64,000 bases of DNA from Aquificaceae bacterium (GTDB taxonomy: Bacteria > Aquificota > Aquificia > Aquificales > Aquificaceae): positions 237,313-301,312 of the forward strand of contig JBBFKQ010000001.1 of NCBI GenBank assembly GCA_037481935.1, read 5' to 3'. Below, one piece after another: positions 24,886-33,991 of the stretch. The notes beneath the pieces were generated by a model. The model searched no databases and had not been told where the DNA came from. It worked only from the letters and a program-made list of their open reading frames with translations. Within the stretch, counting starts at the first letter, position 1. Each line of letters begins with the position of its first letter. Made by a program: the position numbers and the translations under genes.

Positions 24886-26182
24886 AAGATACACAAGAAA
24901 GGAAATGGGACAAATATGGTCAGAGCTCAACAAGTTCAGGCTCTGGCTGAAGGTAGAAATTGCAGTATGCAGAGCATGGCACAGACTTGGAAGAATTCCT
25001 GCAGAGGCTCTCGAGGAGATTGAGAGGAAAACCTTTGTGGACCAGAAGGTCCTGCAGAGGATTGCAGAATATGAGAGAAAATACAGGCACGATGTGCTTG
25101 CCTTCGTTTCTGCTATAGGGGAGCAGATTCCGGAGCACTCACACCACTTCCATATGGGGCTTACCTCTTCTGACGTAGTGGATACCGCCCTTGCACTGCA
25201 GCTCAGAGAGGCTCTTGAACTCATAATCAGAGGTCTGGAAGCGGTCATAGAAAAACTCAAGGAGCTTGCCATAAAACACAGAGACACACTCATGATGGGA
25301 AGAACCCACGGAGTGCACGCCGAGCCCATGACTTTAGGGCTGAAGTTTCTTAGCTGGTATGAGGAGCTAAGGAGAAACAGGGAAAGACTCCTGCAGGCTC
25401 TTGAAAACATATCCTATGGCAAGCTCTCCGGTGCGGTGGGCACTTACTCCAACCTTGACCCTGAGGTGGAAAGGCTCGCCCTTGAGGAGCTTGGCCTTAA
25501 GGTAGAGCCGGTTTCTACCCAGATAGTGCCCAGAGACAGACACGCTCAGGTCATGTATGCCCTTGCCTCTACCGCCTGCGCCCTTGAGAGGTTTGCCACA
25601 GAGATAAGACACCTTCAGAGGACGGAAGTGCTTGAGCTTATGGAGCCCTTTGAAGAAGGTCAGAGGGGTTCATCTGCCATGCCACACAAGAAAAACCCCA
25701 TACACGCAGAGAGACTGTGCGGACTCGCACGAATAATAAGGGCAAACCTTATGGTAGCCCTCGAGAATATCCCTCTCTGGCACGAAAGGGACATATCCCA
25801 CTCCTCTACCGAAAGAATCATACTGCCTGACTCCACCATAGCCCTGGACTACATGCTGAACCTATTTCTGGAAATGCTTCAGGGGCTTGTGGTCAATCAG
25901 GAAAGGATGCTCAAAAACATGGAACTCTCTCATGGCCTGTATGCCTCTTCAAAGGTGCTGGTAAAGCTCATGGAAAAGGGCGTGCCAAGGGACAGAGCAT
26001 ACCAAATGGTTCAGAGATGTGCCATGAGAAGCTGGGAAGAGGGTATGGCCTTTGAAAGGGCTCTGATAGAGGATAATGAAGTAAAAGCCTATCTCAGCCA
26101 GGAAGAAATAAGGGACTCAATAGAGCCCCGTGCCTTTCTGAAACATATAGACCATATATACAAAAGGAGCTTAGATTTATAA
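24878..26182 (+). CDS. purB: Adenylosuccinate lyase
   Basis: 434-residue fumarase/aspartase superfamily enzyme that acts twice in purine synthesis, on SAICAR and on adenylosuccinate. Visible are the substrate-binding RYTRKEMGQIWSE start, RTHGVHAEPMTLG, HLTSS-like MGLTSSDVVDT, and the fumarate-lyase signature GSSAMPHKKNPI (about residues 264-275, mobile catalytic loop). Length is that of the Thermotoga/Bacillus type. It overlaps the preceding gene by 8 nt and precedes the DUF29 gene by 3 nt. Confidence 0.96.
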   Translation: MIERYTRKEMGQIWSELNKFRLWLKVEIAVCRAWHRLGRIPAEALEEIERKTFVDQKVLQRIAEYERKYRHDVLAFVSAIGEQIPEHSHHFHMGLTSSDVVDTALALQLREALELIIRGLEAVIEKLKELAIKHRDTLMMGRTHGVHAEPMTLGLKFLSWYEELRRNRERLLQALENISYGKLSGAVGTYSNLDPEVERLALEELGLKVEPVSTQIVPRDRHAQVMYALASTACALERFATEIRHLQRTEVLELMEPFEEGQRGSSAMPHKKNPIHAERLCGLARIIRANLMVALENIPLWHERDISHSSTERIILPDSTIALDYMLNLFLEMLQGLVVNQERMLKNMELSHGLYASSKVLVKLMEKGVPRDRAYQMVQRCAMRSWEEGMAFERALIEDNEVKAYLSQEEIRDSIEPRAFLKHIDHIYKRSLDL

Positions 26183-26185
26183 GCT

Positions 26186-26686
26186 ATGAGTCAGAAGTCA
26201 ATCTCCAGAGAAGAATTAAAGGAGCTTTACCACAGGGACTTCCCCCTCTGGGCTGAGATAAACCATGAGCTTTTGAAGGAAAGGCTCTACGACCTTGTTG
26301 ACTGGGAGAACCTGCTGGAAGAGATAGAAGATATGGCACGCAGTGATTTAAAAACCTGCATAAGTCAGCTGGCAAGAATTCTGGAGCATATGTATAAGTG
26401 GGACCATTTTAGAGAGCTGGCAGGTGGAGAGACTGCAGGAAAGGGATGGATAAAAAGCGTGGAGAATGCAAGGGATAGAACAAAAGCAATCCTTGAAGAT
26501 TATCCCAGTCTGAAAAACAGGCTACCGCAAGAAATTGAGAGAGCGTGGAGGCATGCAAGAACAGAACTCAGGATATGGCTCAGAGACAATGACTTCAACC
26601 CGGAGGACTTCCACATTCCCGAAGAATGCCCTTACACATACGAAGAGGTCATGACAAGAGACCTGAGGAAGGAGGCAAAACTATGA
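26186..26686 (+). CDS. DUF29 family protein
   Basis: 166 residues with the DUF29 pattern: [41 protein letters not shown], then [14 protein letters not shown] and [24 protein letters not shown]. The family is of unknown function, common in cyanobacteria and thermophiles. It is all-helical, soluble and charged. It overlaps trpB by 4 nt. Nothing in the context tells its job. Confidence 0.8.
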   Translation: MSQKSISREELKELYHRDFPLWAEINHELLKERLYDLVDWENLLEEIEDMARSDLKTCISQLARILEHMYKWDHFRELAGGETAGKGWIKSVENARDRTKAILEDYPSLKNRLPQEIERAWRHARTELRIWLRDNDFNPEDFHIPEECPYTYEEVMTRDLRKEAKL

Positions 26687-27891
26687 CAAAACATGAAGTT
26701 TACACCCTGCCCGATGAAAAGGGCTACTTTGGAGAGTTTGGCGGGAGGTTTGTGCCAGAGACCCTCATGTATGCCCTGGAGGAGCTACAAGAGGCTTACG
26801 CAAAGGTTAAAAAAGACCCATCCTTCTGGGAGGAGCTGCACCACTATCTGAAAGACTTTGCCGGCAGGCCTACACCCCTCTACTTTGCAAGAAGGCTTAC
26901 CGAATATGCTGGAGGTGCAAAGATATACATAAAGCGTGAGGACCTTCTGCATACAGGAGCCCACAAGATAAACAACACCCTCGGACAGGCACTTCTGGCA
27001 AAGAGGATGGGAAAGAGGAGGATAATAGCAGAGACGGGTGCCGGTCAGCATGGTGTGGCAACTGCCACCGCCTGTGCCCTTCTGGGGCTTGAGTGCATCG
27101 TATACATGGGGGAAGAGGATGCAGAGCGTCAGAAACTCAACGTGTTCAGAATGGAGCTTTTGGGGGCAGAGGTGCGTGTGGTAAAGAGCGGTTCAAGAAC
27201 TCTCAAAGATGCCATAAACGAAGCCCTCAGGGACTGGGTCACCAACGTGGAAACTACCCACTACATAATAGGCTCTGTGGTGGGTCCCCATCCCTTTCCC
27301 ATGATGGTGAGAGATTTTCAAAAGGTCATAGGTGAAGAGGCAAAGGCACAGATGATTGAGATTGAGGGCAGACTTCCCGATGTGGTAGTTGCCTGTGTGG
27401 GTGGTGGCTCAAACGCCATGGGCATTTTCTATCCTTTTGTAGAGCACGAGGAGGTAAGGCTCATAGGCGTAGAAGCCGGCGGGCTTGGAATTGATACAGG
27501 AAAACACGCCAGCTCCATAAACGGAGGCTCTGTAGGAGTGCTTCATGGCATGAAGTCCTACTTTCTTCAGGACGAAGAGGGTCAGATACAGCCAACCCAT
27601 TCCATCTCTGCAGGTCTTGATTACCCCGGCGTGGGACCAGAGCATGCCCAGCTTTTCAGAAGCGGAAGGGCTCAGTATGTCTACGCCACAGACAGGGAAG
27701 CTCTTGAGGGCTTCAAGCTCCTTTCAAGGCTTGAGGGAATAATCCCTGCCCTCGAGCCAGCCCATGCGGTTCTTAGAGTGGTGGAGCTTGCAAGGGAGCT
27801 GGGCAGAGAAGGTATAGTGCTCTTTAACCTCTCAGGCAGGGGTGATAAGGATATGATGCATGTAATGGGCTACATGAAAGGTATGCTATAA
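26683..27891 (+). CDS. trpB: Tryptophan synthase beta chain
   Basis: 402 residues from the ATG at 26683, chosen for the AGGAAGGAGG Shine-Dalgarno and because the family begins [19 protein letters not shown]. An upstream in-frame ATG lies inside the DUF29 gene. PLP-dependent enzyme that joins indole and serine. The PLP lysine is Lys95 ([13 protein letters not shown]), the phosphate-binding loop is GGGSNAMG, and the end carries SGRGDKD. It is the TrpB1 type, which pairs with TrpA; trpA is not in the window. Confidence 0.95.
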   Translation: MTKHEVYTLPDEKGYFGEFGGRFVPETLMYALEELQEAYAKVKKDPSFWEELHHYLKDFAGRPTPLYFARRLTEYAGGAKIYIKREDLLHTGAHKINNTLGQALLAKRMGKRRIIAETGAGQHGVATATACALLGLECIVYMGEEDAERQKLNVFRMELLGAEVRVVKSGSRTLKDAINEALRDWVTNVETTHYIIGSVVGPHPFPMMVRDFQKVIGEEAKAQMIEIEGRLPDVVVACVGGGSNAMGIFYPFVEHEEVRLIGVEAGGLGIDTGKHASSINGGSVGVLHGMKSYFLQDEEGQIQPTHSISAGLDYPGVGPEHAQLFRSGRAQYVYATDREALEGFKLLSRLEGIIPALEPAHAVLRVVELARELGREGIVLFNLSGRGDKDMMHVMGYMKGML

Positions 27892-27898
27892 TATCCCT

Positions 27899-28765
27899 AT
27901 GCCAAAGCTTTCACCCAGAGACATAAGGAGGAAGATACAGGGTATCAAAAACACTCGCAGGATAACCAATGCCATGAAGGTTGTGTCCGCTGCAAAGCTA
28001 AGGCGGGCACAGGAGCTCATATACGCTTCAAGACCTTACTCGGAAAGGCTCTACGAAGTTCTCAAAAGCCTTGCATCTCACGTAGACCCGCAAACACACC
28101 CTCTCTTTGAGGTAAGAGAGGAAAAGGTATGCGACCTTGTGCTCATAACCGCAGACAGGGGGCTGGCGGGAGCTTTCAATTCAAACCTGATAAGACAGGC
28201 GGAAGAGCTGGTAAAGAACAAACAGGAGAAGGGTATAAAGGTAAGCCTTGTGCTGATAGGAAGAAAAGGAGCTCAGTATTTTGGAAAAAGGAACTATAAC
28301 ATACTAAAAGCCTACGATGAGGTTTTCAGAAAGGAAATTAATTTCAGCGTGGTTAAAGAGACGGGTGAGCTTTTGAGAAGCAGGTATGCAAACAAAGAAA
28401 CGGATGCGGTATATCTGATAAACAACGAGATGATAACAAGGGTAAGCTACAAGCCCGTGGTGAGAACCTTCCTGCCCTTTGAGAGGCTGGAAGGGGAAGG
28501 GGATTATGGCGTGTATGAGTTTGAGGTGGAGAGAGAGCTTTTTGTGAGTAAGCTGATAGACCTGTATCTGAACTATCAGCTCTACAGGGCTATGTTAGAA
28601 TCTAACGCCTCAGAACACTTTGCCCGTATGGTGGCTATGGACAATGCCACAAGGAATGCGGATGAGCTTGTAAAGACATGGACTCTAATATTCAACAAAG
28701 CCCGTCAGGAGGCTATCACTTCCGAGCTTATAGATATAGTGAATGCGGTGGAAGCTATGAAGTGA
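27899..28765 (+). CDS. atpG: ATP synthase gamma subunit
   Basis: 288-residue central rotor shaft of F1. The N-terminal coiled coil is [35 protein letters not shown], the middle domain has [19 protein letters not shown], and the C-terminal helix is [38 protein letters not shown]. It stands alone here with no other atp gene, unlike the usual atp operon. A TATAAT box at 27887-27892, overlapping the trpB stop, is 6 nt before the ATG, which suggests it has its own leaderless transcript. Confidence 0.95.
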   Translation: MPKLSPRDIRRKIQGIKNTRRITNAMKVVSAAKLRRAQELIYASRPYSERLYEVLKSLASHVDPQTHPLFEVREEKVCDLVLITADRGLAGAFNSNLIRQAEELVKNKQEKGIKVSLVLIGRKGAQYFGKRNYNILKAYDEVFRKEINFSVVKETGELLRSRYANKETDAVYLINNEMITRVSYKPVVRTFLPFERLEGEGDYGVYEFEVERELFVSKLIDLYLNYQLYRAMLESNASEHFARMVAMDNATRNADELVKTWTLIFNKARQEAITSELIDIVNAVEAMK

Positions 28766-29064
28766 TGTACATAAAAACCCTTGAAGAAATAAAGAACAAG
28801 CTCATTGAGCTCAAGCCTTATCTTAGGGAAAAATATAAAATCAAAGAGATAGGGATTTTTGGTTATTATGTGCGAAGAAAGCAGAAGAAAGGAAGCGACC
28901 TTGATATACTTTTAGAGTTTGAAGAGACACCCGATTTGTTTACTTACATTGAGATTGAAAGCTTTCTTTCAAAAAAACTTAAGGTAAGGGTTGATCTCAT
29001 AATGAAGTCAGCACTTAAACCATACATGGGCAGAAGGATTTTAAAAGAAGTGGTATATATATGA
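28765..29064 (+). CDS. MNT-type nucleotidyltransferase (antitoxin-like, altered motif)
   Basis: 99 residues from the ATG at 28765 (a GTG at 28762 is also possible); the ATG overlaps the atpG stop. It matches the minimal nucleotidyltransferases paired with HEPN proteins, where the MNT partner neutralises the toxin by AMPylation. The catalytic region reads [24 protein letters not shown]: the two Asp of DxD are present, but the Ser of the usual GSY/GSF motif is Tyr. It overlaps the broken HEPN gene by 4 nt. AT-richness compared with atpG suggests acquisition. It may be inactive. Confidence 0.75.
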   Translation: MYIKTLEEIKNKLIELKPYLREKYKIKEIGIFGYYVRRKQKKGSDLDILLEFEETPDLFTYIEIESFLSKKLKVRVDLIMKSALKPYMGRRILKEVVYI

Positions 29065-29406
29065 GAGAAATTAGGGATTATTTGATGGATATAAAGGATG
29101 AGTGTGAATATTTAATGAGTAGAACAAGGGGCTTGAATTATAATGAATTCATTTCAAGTGAAGAACTAAAAAGGGCTTTTGTGAGAAGTTTAGAAATTAT
29201 CGGAGAAGCATCAAAGCATATTCCAAAAGAGATTAGAAAGAAATAAAGTGAAATTCCATGGAAAAAGTGTTATTGGAATCAGGAACAAAATGATTCATGA
29301 GTATTTCGGTGTTGATTATGCAGTTGTATGGAAAACAATAAAAGAAAGAGTTCCTGAACTGTATGAAGTAATAAAGAAGATTATCAAAGAGATTAATGAG
29401 GCGTAG
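29061..29406 (+). pseudogene. Disrupted HEPN (DUF86) toxin gene
   Basis: The first 61 codons give a HEPN start ([18 protein letters not shown] to [19 protein letters not shown]). A TAA at 29244-29246 stands where the family has an aromatic codon. The same frame continues SEIPWKKC, then the sequence moves to another frame with SVIGIRNKMIHEYFGVDYAVVW to a stop at 29404-29406. The RNase motif RxxxxH (RNKMIH) lies in this second frame. Two independent lesions, a nonsense codon and a roughly one-base shift near 29265, argue for decay rather than a single sequencing error. Confidence 0.75.
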
Positions 29407-29450
29407 CGTTAGGTATAAAGTAAGGACTCTGAAGTGTTAAAATTTTTATT

Positions 29451-30980
29451 ATGGACATAAAGACCCTTGAAAGCTGGCTCTGGGAGGCAGCCTGTAGCAT
29501 AAGGGGACCTGTAGATGCTCCAAAGTATAAGGAATACATACTTCCCCTCATATTTCTTAAAAGGCTTTCCGATGTCTTTGAGGATGAGTTTGGGGAGGTG
29601 CTGGACATATACAAAAGCAAGGAGGAGGCGGAAAGGGTTCTTTTGGAGGATATAGAAAGAAACGGAAGACCCACCCTTGTGAGGTTTTACATACCACCCA
29701 GCGCCCGATGGGAAAATATAAGAAGGCAGACAAGGAATTTGGGCGAGTATCTTACTACGGCGGTAAGGGATGTGGCAAAGTATAACCCAAAGCTTGCGGG
29801 TGTTATAGATGCCACAGATTTCAACGCCACCTCTATGGGCGTAAGGCTCATAAGCGATGAAAGCCTGAAGGCTCTTGTGGAAGTCCTGAGCAAACACAGG
29901 CTTGGGCTTAAGGATGTGGAGCCAGATATTTTAGGAAGGGCTTATGAGTATCTTCTGAAGAAGTTTGCAGAAGGTTCAGGACAGTCTGCGGGTGAGTTCT
30001 ACACACCCTATGAAGTGGCTTATATGATGGCTAAGCTCATTGACCCAGAGGAAGGGCAGGAGGTCTATGACCCCTGCTGTGGTTCAGGTGGTCTTCTTAT
30101 CAAGTGTGCCTTGGTCTTTAAGGAGAAATACGGAGAGGACAGGAGCAAGAGACCTCTTAAGTTCTACGGGCAGGAAATAAACCATACCACCTATGCCATG
30201 GCTAAGATGAACGTATTCCTGCATGATATGCATGCGGATATAGCCATTGGAGATACGATGAGAAAACCAGCCTTTTTGGAGGCGGACGGCTCTCTTAAGA
30301 AGTTTGACCTTGTGCTTGCCAATCCCATGTGGAACCAGAAGTTTGAAGAAGAGGTTTATGAAAATGACCCATACAGGAGGTTTCCCTTTGGATATCCACC
30401 CTATGCCTCCGCAGACTGGGGATGGATACAGCACATGCATGCAAGCCTTAAGGAGGGGGGAAAGCTTGCGGTGGTGATAGACACGGGGGCAGTCTCAAGG
30501 GGGAGCGGTTCCTCAGACAAAAACAGGGAAAAGGAAATAAGGAAGGCTTTTGTGGAAAGAGACCTCATTGAAGCTGTGATTCTGCTTCCTGAAAACCTCT
30601 TCTACAACACCACAGCCCCGGGCGTGATAATAGTCATAAACAAAGCCAAAGGGGACGAAAGAAAAGGGAAGGTGCTTCTTATAAACATCTCAGACCTTTA
30701 TGAGAAGGGAAGACCCAAAAACTACCTTCCTCAGTCTGCCATAGATAAGGTGTGCGAGATATACAGAGCGTTTAAGGAGGAGGAAGGCATAAGCAGGATT
30801 GTGAGCATAGAGGAGGTGAGACTTAACGACTATAATCTTAGCCCCTCAAGGTATGTGGTGAAGGGAAACGAGGAGGAGGTTCTGGACCTTCAGGAGGCTG
30901 TGGTGGAGCTGGAAGAGGCGGAGGAGGAAAGAAGAGAAGCGGATAGGGTTCTGTGGGAGGTGCTGAAGAGCCTTGTGTAA
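29451..30980 (+). CDS. hsdM: Type I restriction-modification methyltransferase subunit HsdM
   Basis: 509 residues. The M subunit of a type I system, methylating adenine at N6. An N-terminal HsdM domain (LESWLWEAACSIRGPVDAPKYKEYILPLIFLKRLSDVF) precedes the SAM loop VYDPCCGSGGLLIKC (about 206) and the catalytic motif LANPMWNQ (Asn291), a NPMW variant of NPPF/Y. The C-terminal part is helical with a glutamate-rich coil. A TAAAAT box lies 7 nt before the ATG. It is followed by an antisense ImmA/DUF4411 pair before hsdS. Confidence 0.92.
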   Translation: MDIKTLESWLWEAACSIRGPVDAPKYKEYILPLIFLKRLSDVFEDEFGEVLDIYKSKEEAERVLLEDIERNGRPTLVRFYIPPSARWENIRRQTRNLGEYLTTAVRDVAKYNPKLAGVIDATDFNATSMGVRLISDESLKALVEVLSKHRLGLKDVEPDILGRAYEYLLKKFAEGSGQSAGEFYTPYEVAYMMAKLIDPEEGQEVYDPCCGSGGLLIKCALVFKEKYGEDRSKRPLKFYGQEINHTTYAMAKMNVFLHDMHADIAIGDTMRKPAFLEADGSLKKFDLVLANPMWNQKFEEEVYENDPYRRFPFGYPPYASADWGWIQHMHASLKEGGKLAVVIDTGAVSRGSGSSDKNREKEIRKAFVERDLIEAVILLPENLFYNTTAPGVIIVINKAKGDERKGKVLLINISDLYEKGRPKNYLPQSAIDKVCEIYRAFKEEEGISRIVSIEEVRLNDYNLSPSRYVVKGNEEEVLDLQEAVVELEEAEEERREADRVLWEVLKSLV

Positions 30981-30985
30981 TTCTT

Positions 30986-31537
30986 CTACATGCTTATACG
31001 ATGTTCTCTTTTAAGTCTTCTTAAAAATTCAAAAGTGTCAATACATTCAACAGGTGGGTTCAGCATGCTGCACACATCGGGAATTTTTACCTCTGCATCG
31101 TATTTACCATCAGCTCCAGCTGAATGAGTTAATACCTTCGGTTTTTCCATGGTAACCAACACGAGCTTATTTTCTTTCGCAAAAGCTATTATATCAATAT
31201 CTCTAGTTTTTAGGAAGGCTTCAGCTCTATGAGGTGCGTATTTACTATACACCAAGCTTATTATTTCTTTCACTATTTCAAAAGTTTTTTCAGTAAGCTC
31301 TGCAAACAAAAGCTCCTTATGTCTTTTAGCCCATCTGACAAGACTATCATCTGGATTTCCTTCCATAATTTCCTCATAGACAGCTATGGGCATTTTTAAT
31401 ATGTCTTGCTTACAGGCTTTTAACAGCACATCCCAAAACTGAGGCACTATATCAAAGGCATAATATCTATTCTTCGCCTCTATTAAACAGGAGGTGTCCA
31501 TACAAAATTTAGCCCTCCTGAATATGTCAGACACCAA
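30986..31537 (-). CDS. DUF4411 PIN-like protein
   Basis: 183 residues with the DUF4411 pattern of a PIN-type ribonuclease fold. The N-terminal strand carries Asp14 in FCMDTSCLIEAKNRYYAFDIVPQFWDVL. Further acidic residues sit at YEEIMEGNPDD and in TRDIDIIAFAKENKLVLVT, which would complete a metal site. It overlaps the ImmA/IrrE-type gene by 11 nt, the usual partner, and the two are thought to form a toxin-antitoxin-like module. The gene is AT-rich, lies antisense inside the hsd operon, and ends 6 nt after the hsdM stop. Confidence 0.8.
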   Translation of the reverse strand: MVSDIFRRAKFCMDTSCLIEAKNRYYAFDIVPQFWDVLLKACKQDILKMPIAVYEEIMEGNPDDSLVRWAKRHKELLFAELTEKTFEIVKEIISLVYSKYAPHRAEAFLKTRDIDIIAFAKENKLVLVTMEKPKVLTHSAGADGKYDAEVKIPDVCSMLNPPVECIDTFEFLRRLKREHRISM

Positions 31538-32669
31538 GCTCCTCCATCAGTTTTATGAGGATTTTATCCTTTTTTATGTTCAGCAACCTCATTGCAGACA
31601 GATATGTAATTTCTTGGTTCAATAGACTATCAATCACTTCATAAATAAAGGTTTTACTGTTTCTGCTCAGCAAAAGTTTATAGTAATCCCCACCTTTTTG
31701 TTCTTTGTTCCTTAGTTCTAATTCGTAGGTCTTTTTTAGCATTTCCGCCTTTAAAAGTTCATATTCCTCCCTGTCTATCATCCTGAGGTTTAAAAGGCGA
31801 TAAAGCAGTGCGGTTTTGCTTACAGGAAAAATCTTGCTTAAATTCTGTATATTCTCAAGAGGGCTGATATTTTCATTCCATCTGCTTTTTATCTCCAGTT
31901 CGGGGGCGAGTATCTCTATGGCTACCATGTTACATAACCTTTCTACAGCATTCTGATTTTCTGGGTCAGCGTCAGATACTCCGCTTTGACCCACCCATAT
32001 GTGAGCAATTTCGTGGAAAAGGGTAAATATCTGTGCTTTTTGAGTATCATTGCTGTTTATAAATATGACTGGTGCTATTTCATCCACTATGCTGAAGCCT
32101 CTGAATTCTTCCGGGTCAAGTTCTATATGTGTGTTGTTTATGAGCACGCTATTTCTGAAAACAAGAATGCCAATACTTTCAACCCTATCCACAAGCTCAT
32201 TTATGTTGTCTAAATGGTTCAAATTTAATGTTTCTTTTATATCTTTTGCTATGACTTGATGAGGGGTATCTATGGAGTATTTTCCTACAAATTTTAAAGG
32301 AGTGTATCCTTCCGATAATCTTTTTTCCTTTATCCACTCCTGTTTTATTTTTATGTCAGAATAAACCTCAAAAAACTTCCAGCTAAGCGGTTTGCTATCT
32401 TTTATTTTCCTTAAGTCTGGTATTTCGCTTTTTTCTTCTGGAACTTCAGAAAGGAAAAGATAGCCATAGGGTATATGCAATGCATGTGCTAACTTATGGA
32501 GCTGATTGTATGTTATATGACCCTTACCTTCAAGAAGGCTTTTAAATCTGGGTGTTTTTATTCCTATGCTTTTTGCCACCTTTTCTGGAGTTTCTCCTAT
32601 CCTGTTTATAGCCCACTCTACCACTTTCCAGTTTATAAGCGTAGCAGGAACCTTGACGGTGGCACTCAT
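31527..32669 (-). CDS. XRE-HTH / ImmA-IrrE metallopeptidase regulator
   Basis: 380 residues. N-terminal helix-turn-helix of XRE type (about 14-75, WAINRIGETPEKVAKSIGIKTPRFKSLLEGKGHITYNQLHKLAHAL) is followed by an IrrE/ImmA domain with the zinc site HEIAH (His219, Glu220, His223 in LFHEIAHIWVG). Such proteins cleave or sequester repressors or antitoxins. The downstream DUF4411 gene is its partner. A TATATT box on the minus strand (32676-32681) lies 6 nt before the ATG with no Shine-Dalgarno. The gene is divergent from hsdS across 29 nt and may regulate it. Confidence 0.85.
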   Translation of the reverse strand: MSATVKVPATLINWKVVEWAINRIGETPEKVAKSIGIKTPRFKSLLEGKGHITYNQLHKLAHALHIPYGYLFLSEVPEEKSEIPDLRKIKDSKPLSWKFFEVYSDIKIKQEWIKEKRLSEGYTPLKFVGKYSIDTPHQVIAKDIKETLNLNHLDNINELVDRVESIGILVFRNSVLINNTHIELDPEEFRGFSIVDEIAPVIFINSNDTQKAQIFTLFHEIAHIWVGQSGVSDADPENQNAVERLCNMVAIEILAPELEIKSRWNENISPLENIQNLSKIFPVSKTALLYRLLNLRMIDREEYELLKAEMLKKTYELELRNKEQKGGDYYKLLLSRNSKTFIYEVIDSLLNQEITYLSAMRLLNIKKDKILIKLMEELGV

Positions 32670-32698
32670 GCCTAAAATATAATATCTTCCAAGGGGCT

Positions 32699-33991
32699 AT
32701 GAGGTTTGAGTTTTTTGAAGAAACAAACTTTAAGGAGACAGAGCTGGGACCTTTGCCTGAGGATTGGCAGGTGGTGAGGTTGGGAGATGTGGTAAATACA
32801 GATAGGCGAAAGGGGAATATTTTAGAAGTGATAGACGGCGTGCCATTTATACCGATGAATTTAATACCAAATGAGGGTCTATACATAAAAAATTATGAGT
32901 TTAGAAACCTAGATGATGTGAGAAGTGGTATAGTAGTATATGAAGGTGAGCTACTTTTAGCTAAAATAACTCCAAGTTTTGAAAATGGCAAACAAGGAAT
33001 ATTAAAAGGCGTGCCTTTTGCTATAGCCACTACTGAGGTAATTCCAATTAAAACCAAAGATAACATTTGTGATGTAGAGTTTTTATTTTATAATTTAAAA
33101 CTACCTGATGTTCGTAATCAGCTTGCTCAAAGAATGGAAGGGACAACAGGAAGAAGAAGGCTGTCTAAAAATGTCCTTTACAATCTTCTTTTCCCCCTCC
33201 CCCCTCTTGAGGAGCAAAAAGCCATTGCGGAGGTGCTTCGGAGGGTGCAGGAATCCATAGAAAAAACCGAAGAAGTCATAAGGGCAACAAAGGAGCTCAA
33301 AAAGTCTCTTATGAAGCACCTTTTTACCTACGGACCTGTGCCACTGGACGAGGTGGAAAGGGTGGAGCTCAAAGACACCGAAATAGGACCTTTGCCGGCT
33401 CACTGGAATGTGGTGAGATTGGGGGAGGTAGGTAAGATTTCCACTGGTAATACACCATCAAAGGGAAATCCAGAATACTGGGCTTCTGGCACTTTTGACT
33501 TTGTAAAGCCTCCAGACTTAAAGAACAGATTCATATCAACTGCTACGGAAAAGATATCTGAAAAGGCATTAAGCAAGGCACGCATAGCTCTGGCTGGCTC
33601 CATACTCGTATCCTGCATCGGGATAATAGGAAGAGTGGGTTACACGACCAAACCTGTAGCATTCAACCAGCAGATTAATTCAATAACTCCCAATTCAGGT
33701 GCCTATGGGTTGTATATCTTCCACGCTCTACAGCACAATACAGTTCAGGAAGTATTAAACTCATTAAAATCAATAACAACTGTTCCAATAGTGAATAAAT
33801 CAAAGTTTGAAACGGTCCCCCTCCCCCTCCCCCCACTTGAAGAGCAAAAACAAATAGCCAGCATTCTGCAGGCAGTGGACGAAAAAATTCAGAAAGAAGA
33901 AGAACGAAAAAGAGCCCTTGAGAACCTCTTTAAGAGCCTTTTGCACAACCTCATGAGCGGTAAAATTAGAGTAAGGTGGAAGGAAAGTTGA
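32699..33991 (+). CDS. hsdS: Type I specificity subunit HsdS
   Basis: 430 residues with two target-recognition domains, each opened by GPLPEDWQVVRLGDV or GPLPAHWNVVRLGEV and closed by a PLPPLEEQK helix (the coiled-coil spacers). It sets the two half-sites of the DNA target. The first TRD (about 32800-33180) is markedly AT-rich, suggesting it was exchanged. The closing repeats are C-rich at DNA level (33191-33220 and 33817-33850) and are spaced exactly 630 bp apart. AAGGGG before the ATG serves as Shine-Dalgarno; a TATAAT box is at 32678-32683. It overlaps hsdR by 16 nt. Confidence 0.9.
   Translation: MRFEFFEETNFKETELGPLPEDWQVVRLGDVVNTDRRKGNILEVIDGVPFIPMNLIPNEGLYIKNYEFRNLDDVRSGIVVYEGELLLAKITPSFENGKQGILKGVPFAIATTEVIPIKTKDNICDVEFLFYNLKLPDVRNQLAQRMEGTTGRRRLSKNVLYNLLFPLPPLEEQKAIAEVLRRVQESIEKTEEVIRATKELKKSLMKHLFTYGPVPLDEVERVELKDTEIGPLPAHWNVVRLGEVGKISTGNTPSKGNPEYWASGTFDFVKPPDLKNRFISTATEKISEKALSKARIALAGSILVSCIGIIGRVGYTTKPVAFNQQINSITPNSGAYGLYIFHALQHNTVQEVLNSLKSITTVPIVNKSKFETVPLPLPPLEEQKQIASILQAVDEKIQKEEERKRALENLFKSLLHNLMSGKIRVRWKES

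Noticed and set aside
28678..28764. Upstream in-frame extension of the MNT gene
   Set aside because: It lies within atpG; the family begins near the ATG at 28765.
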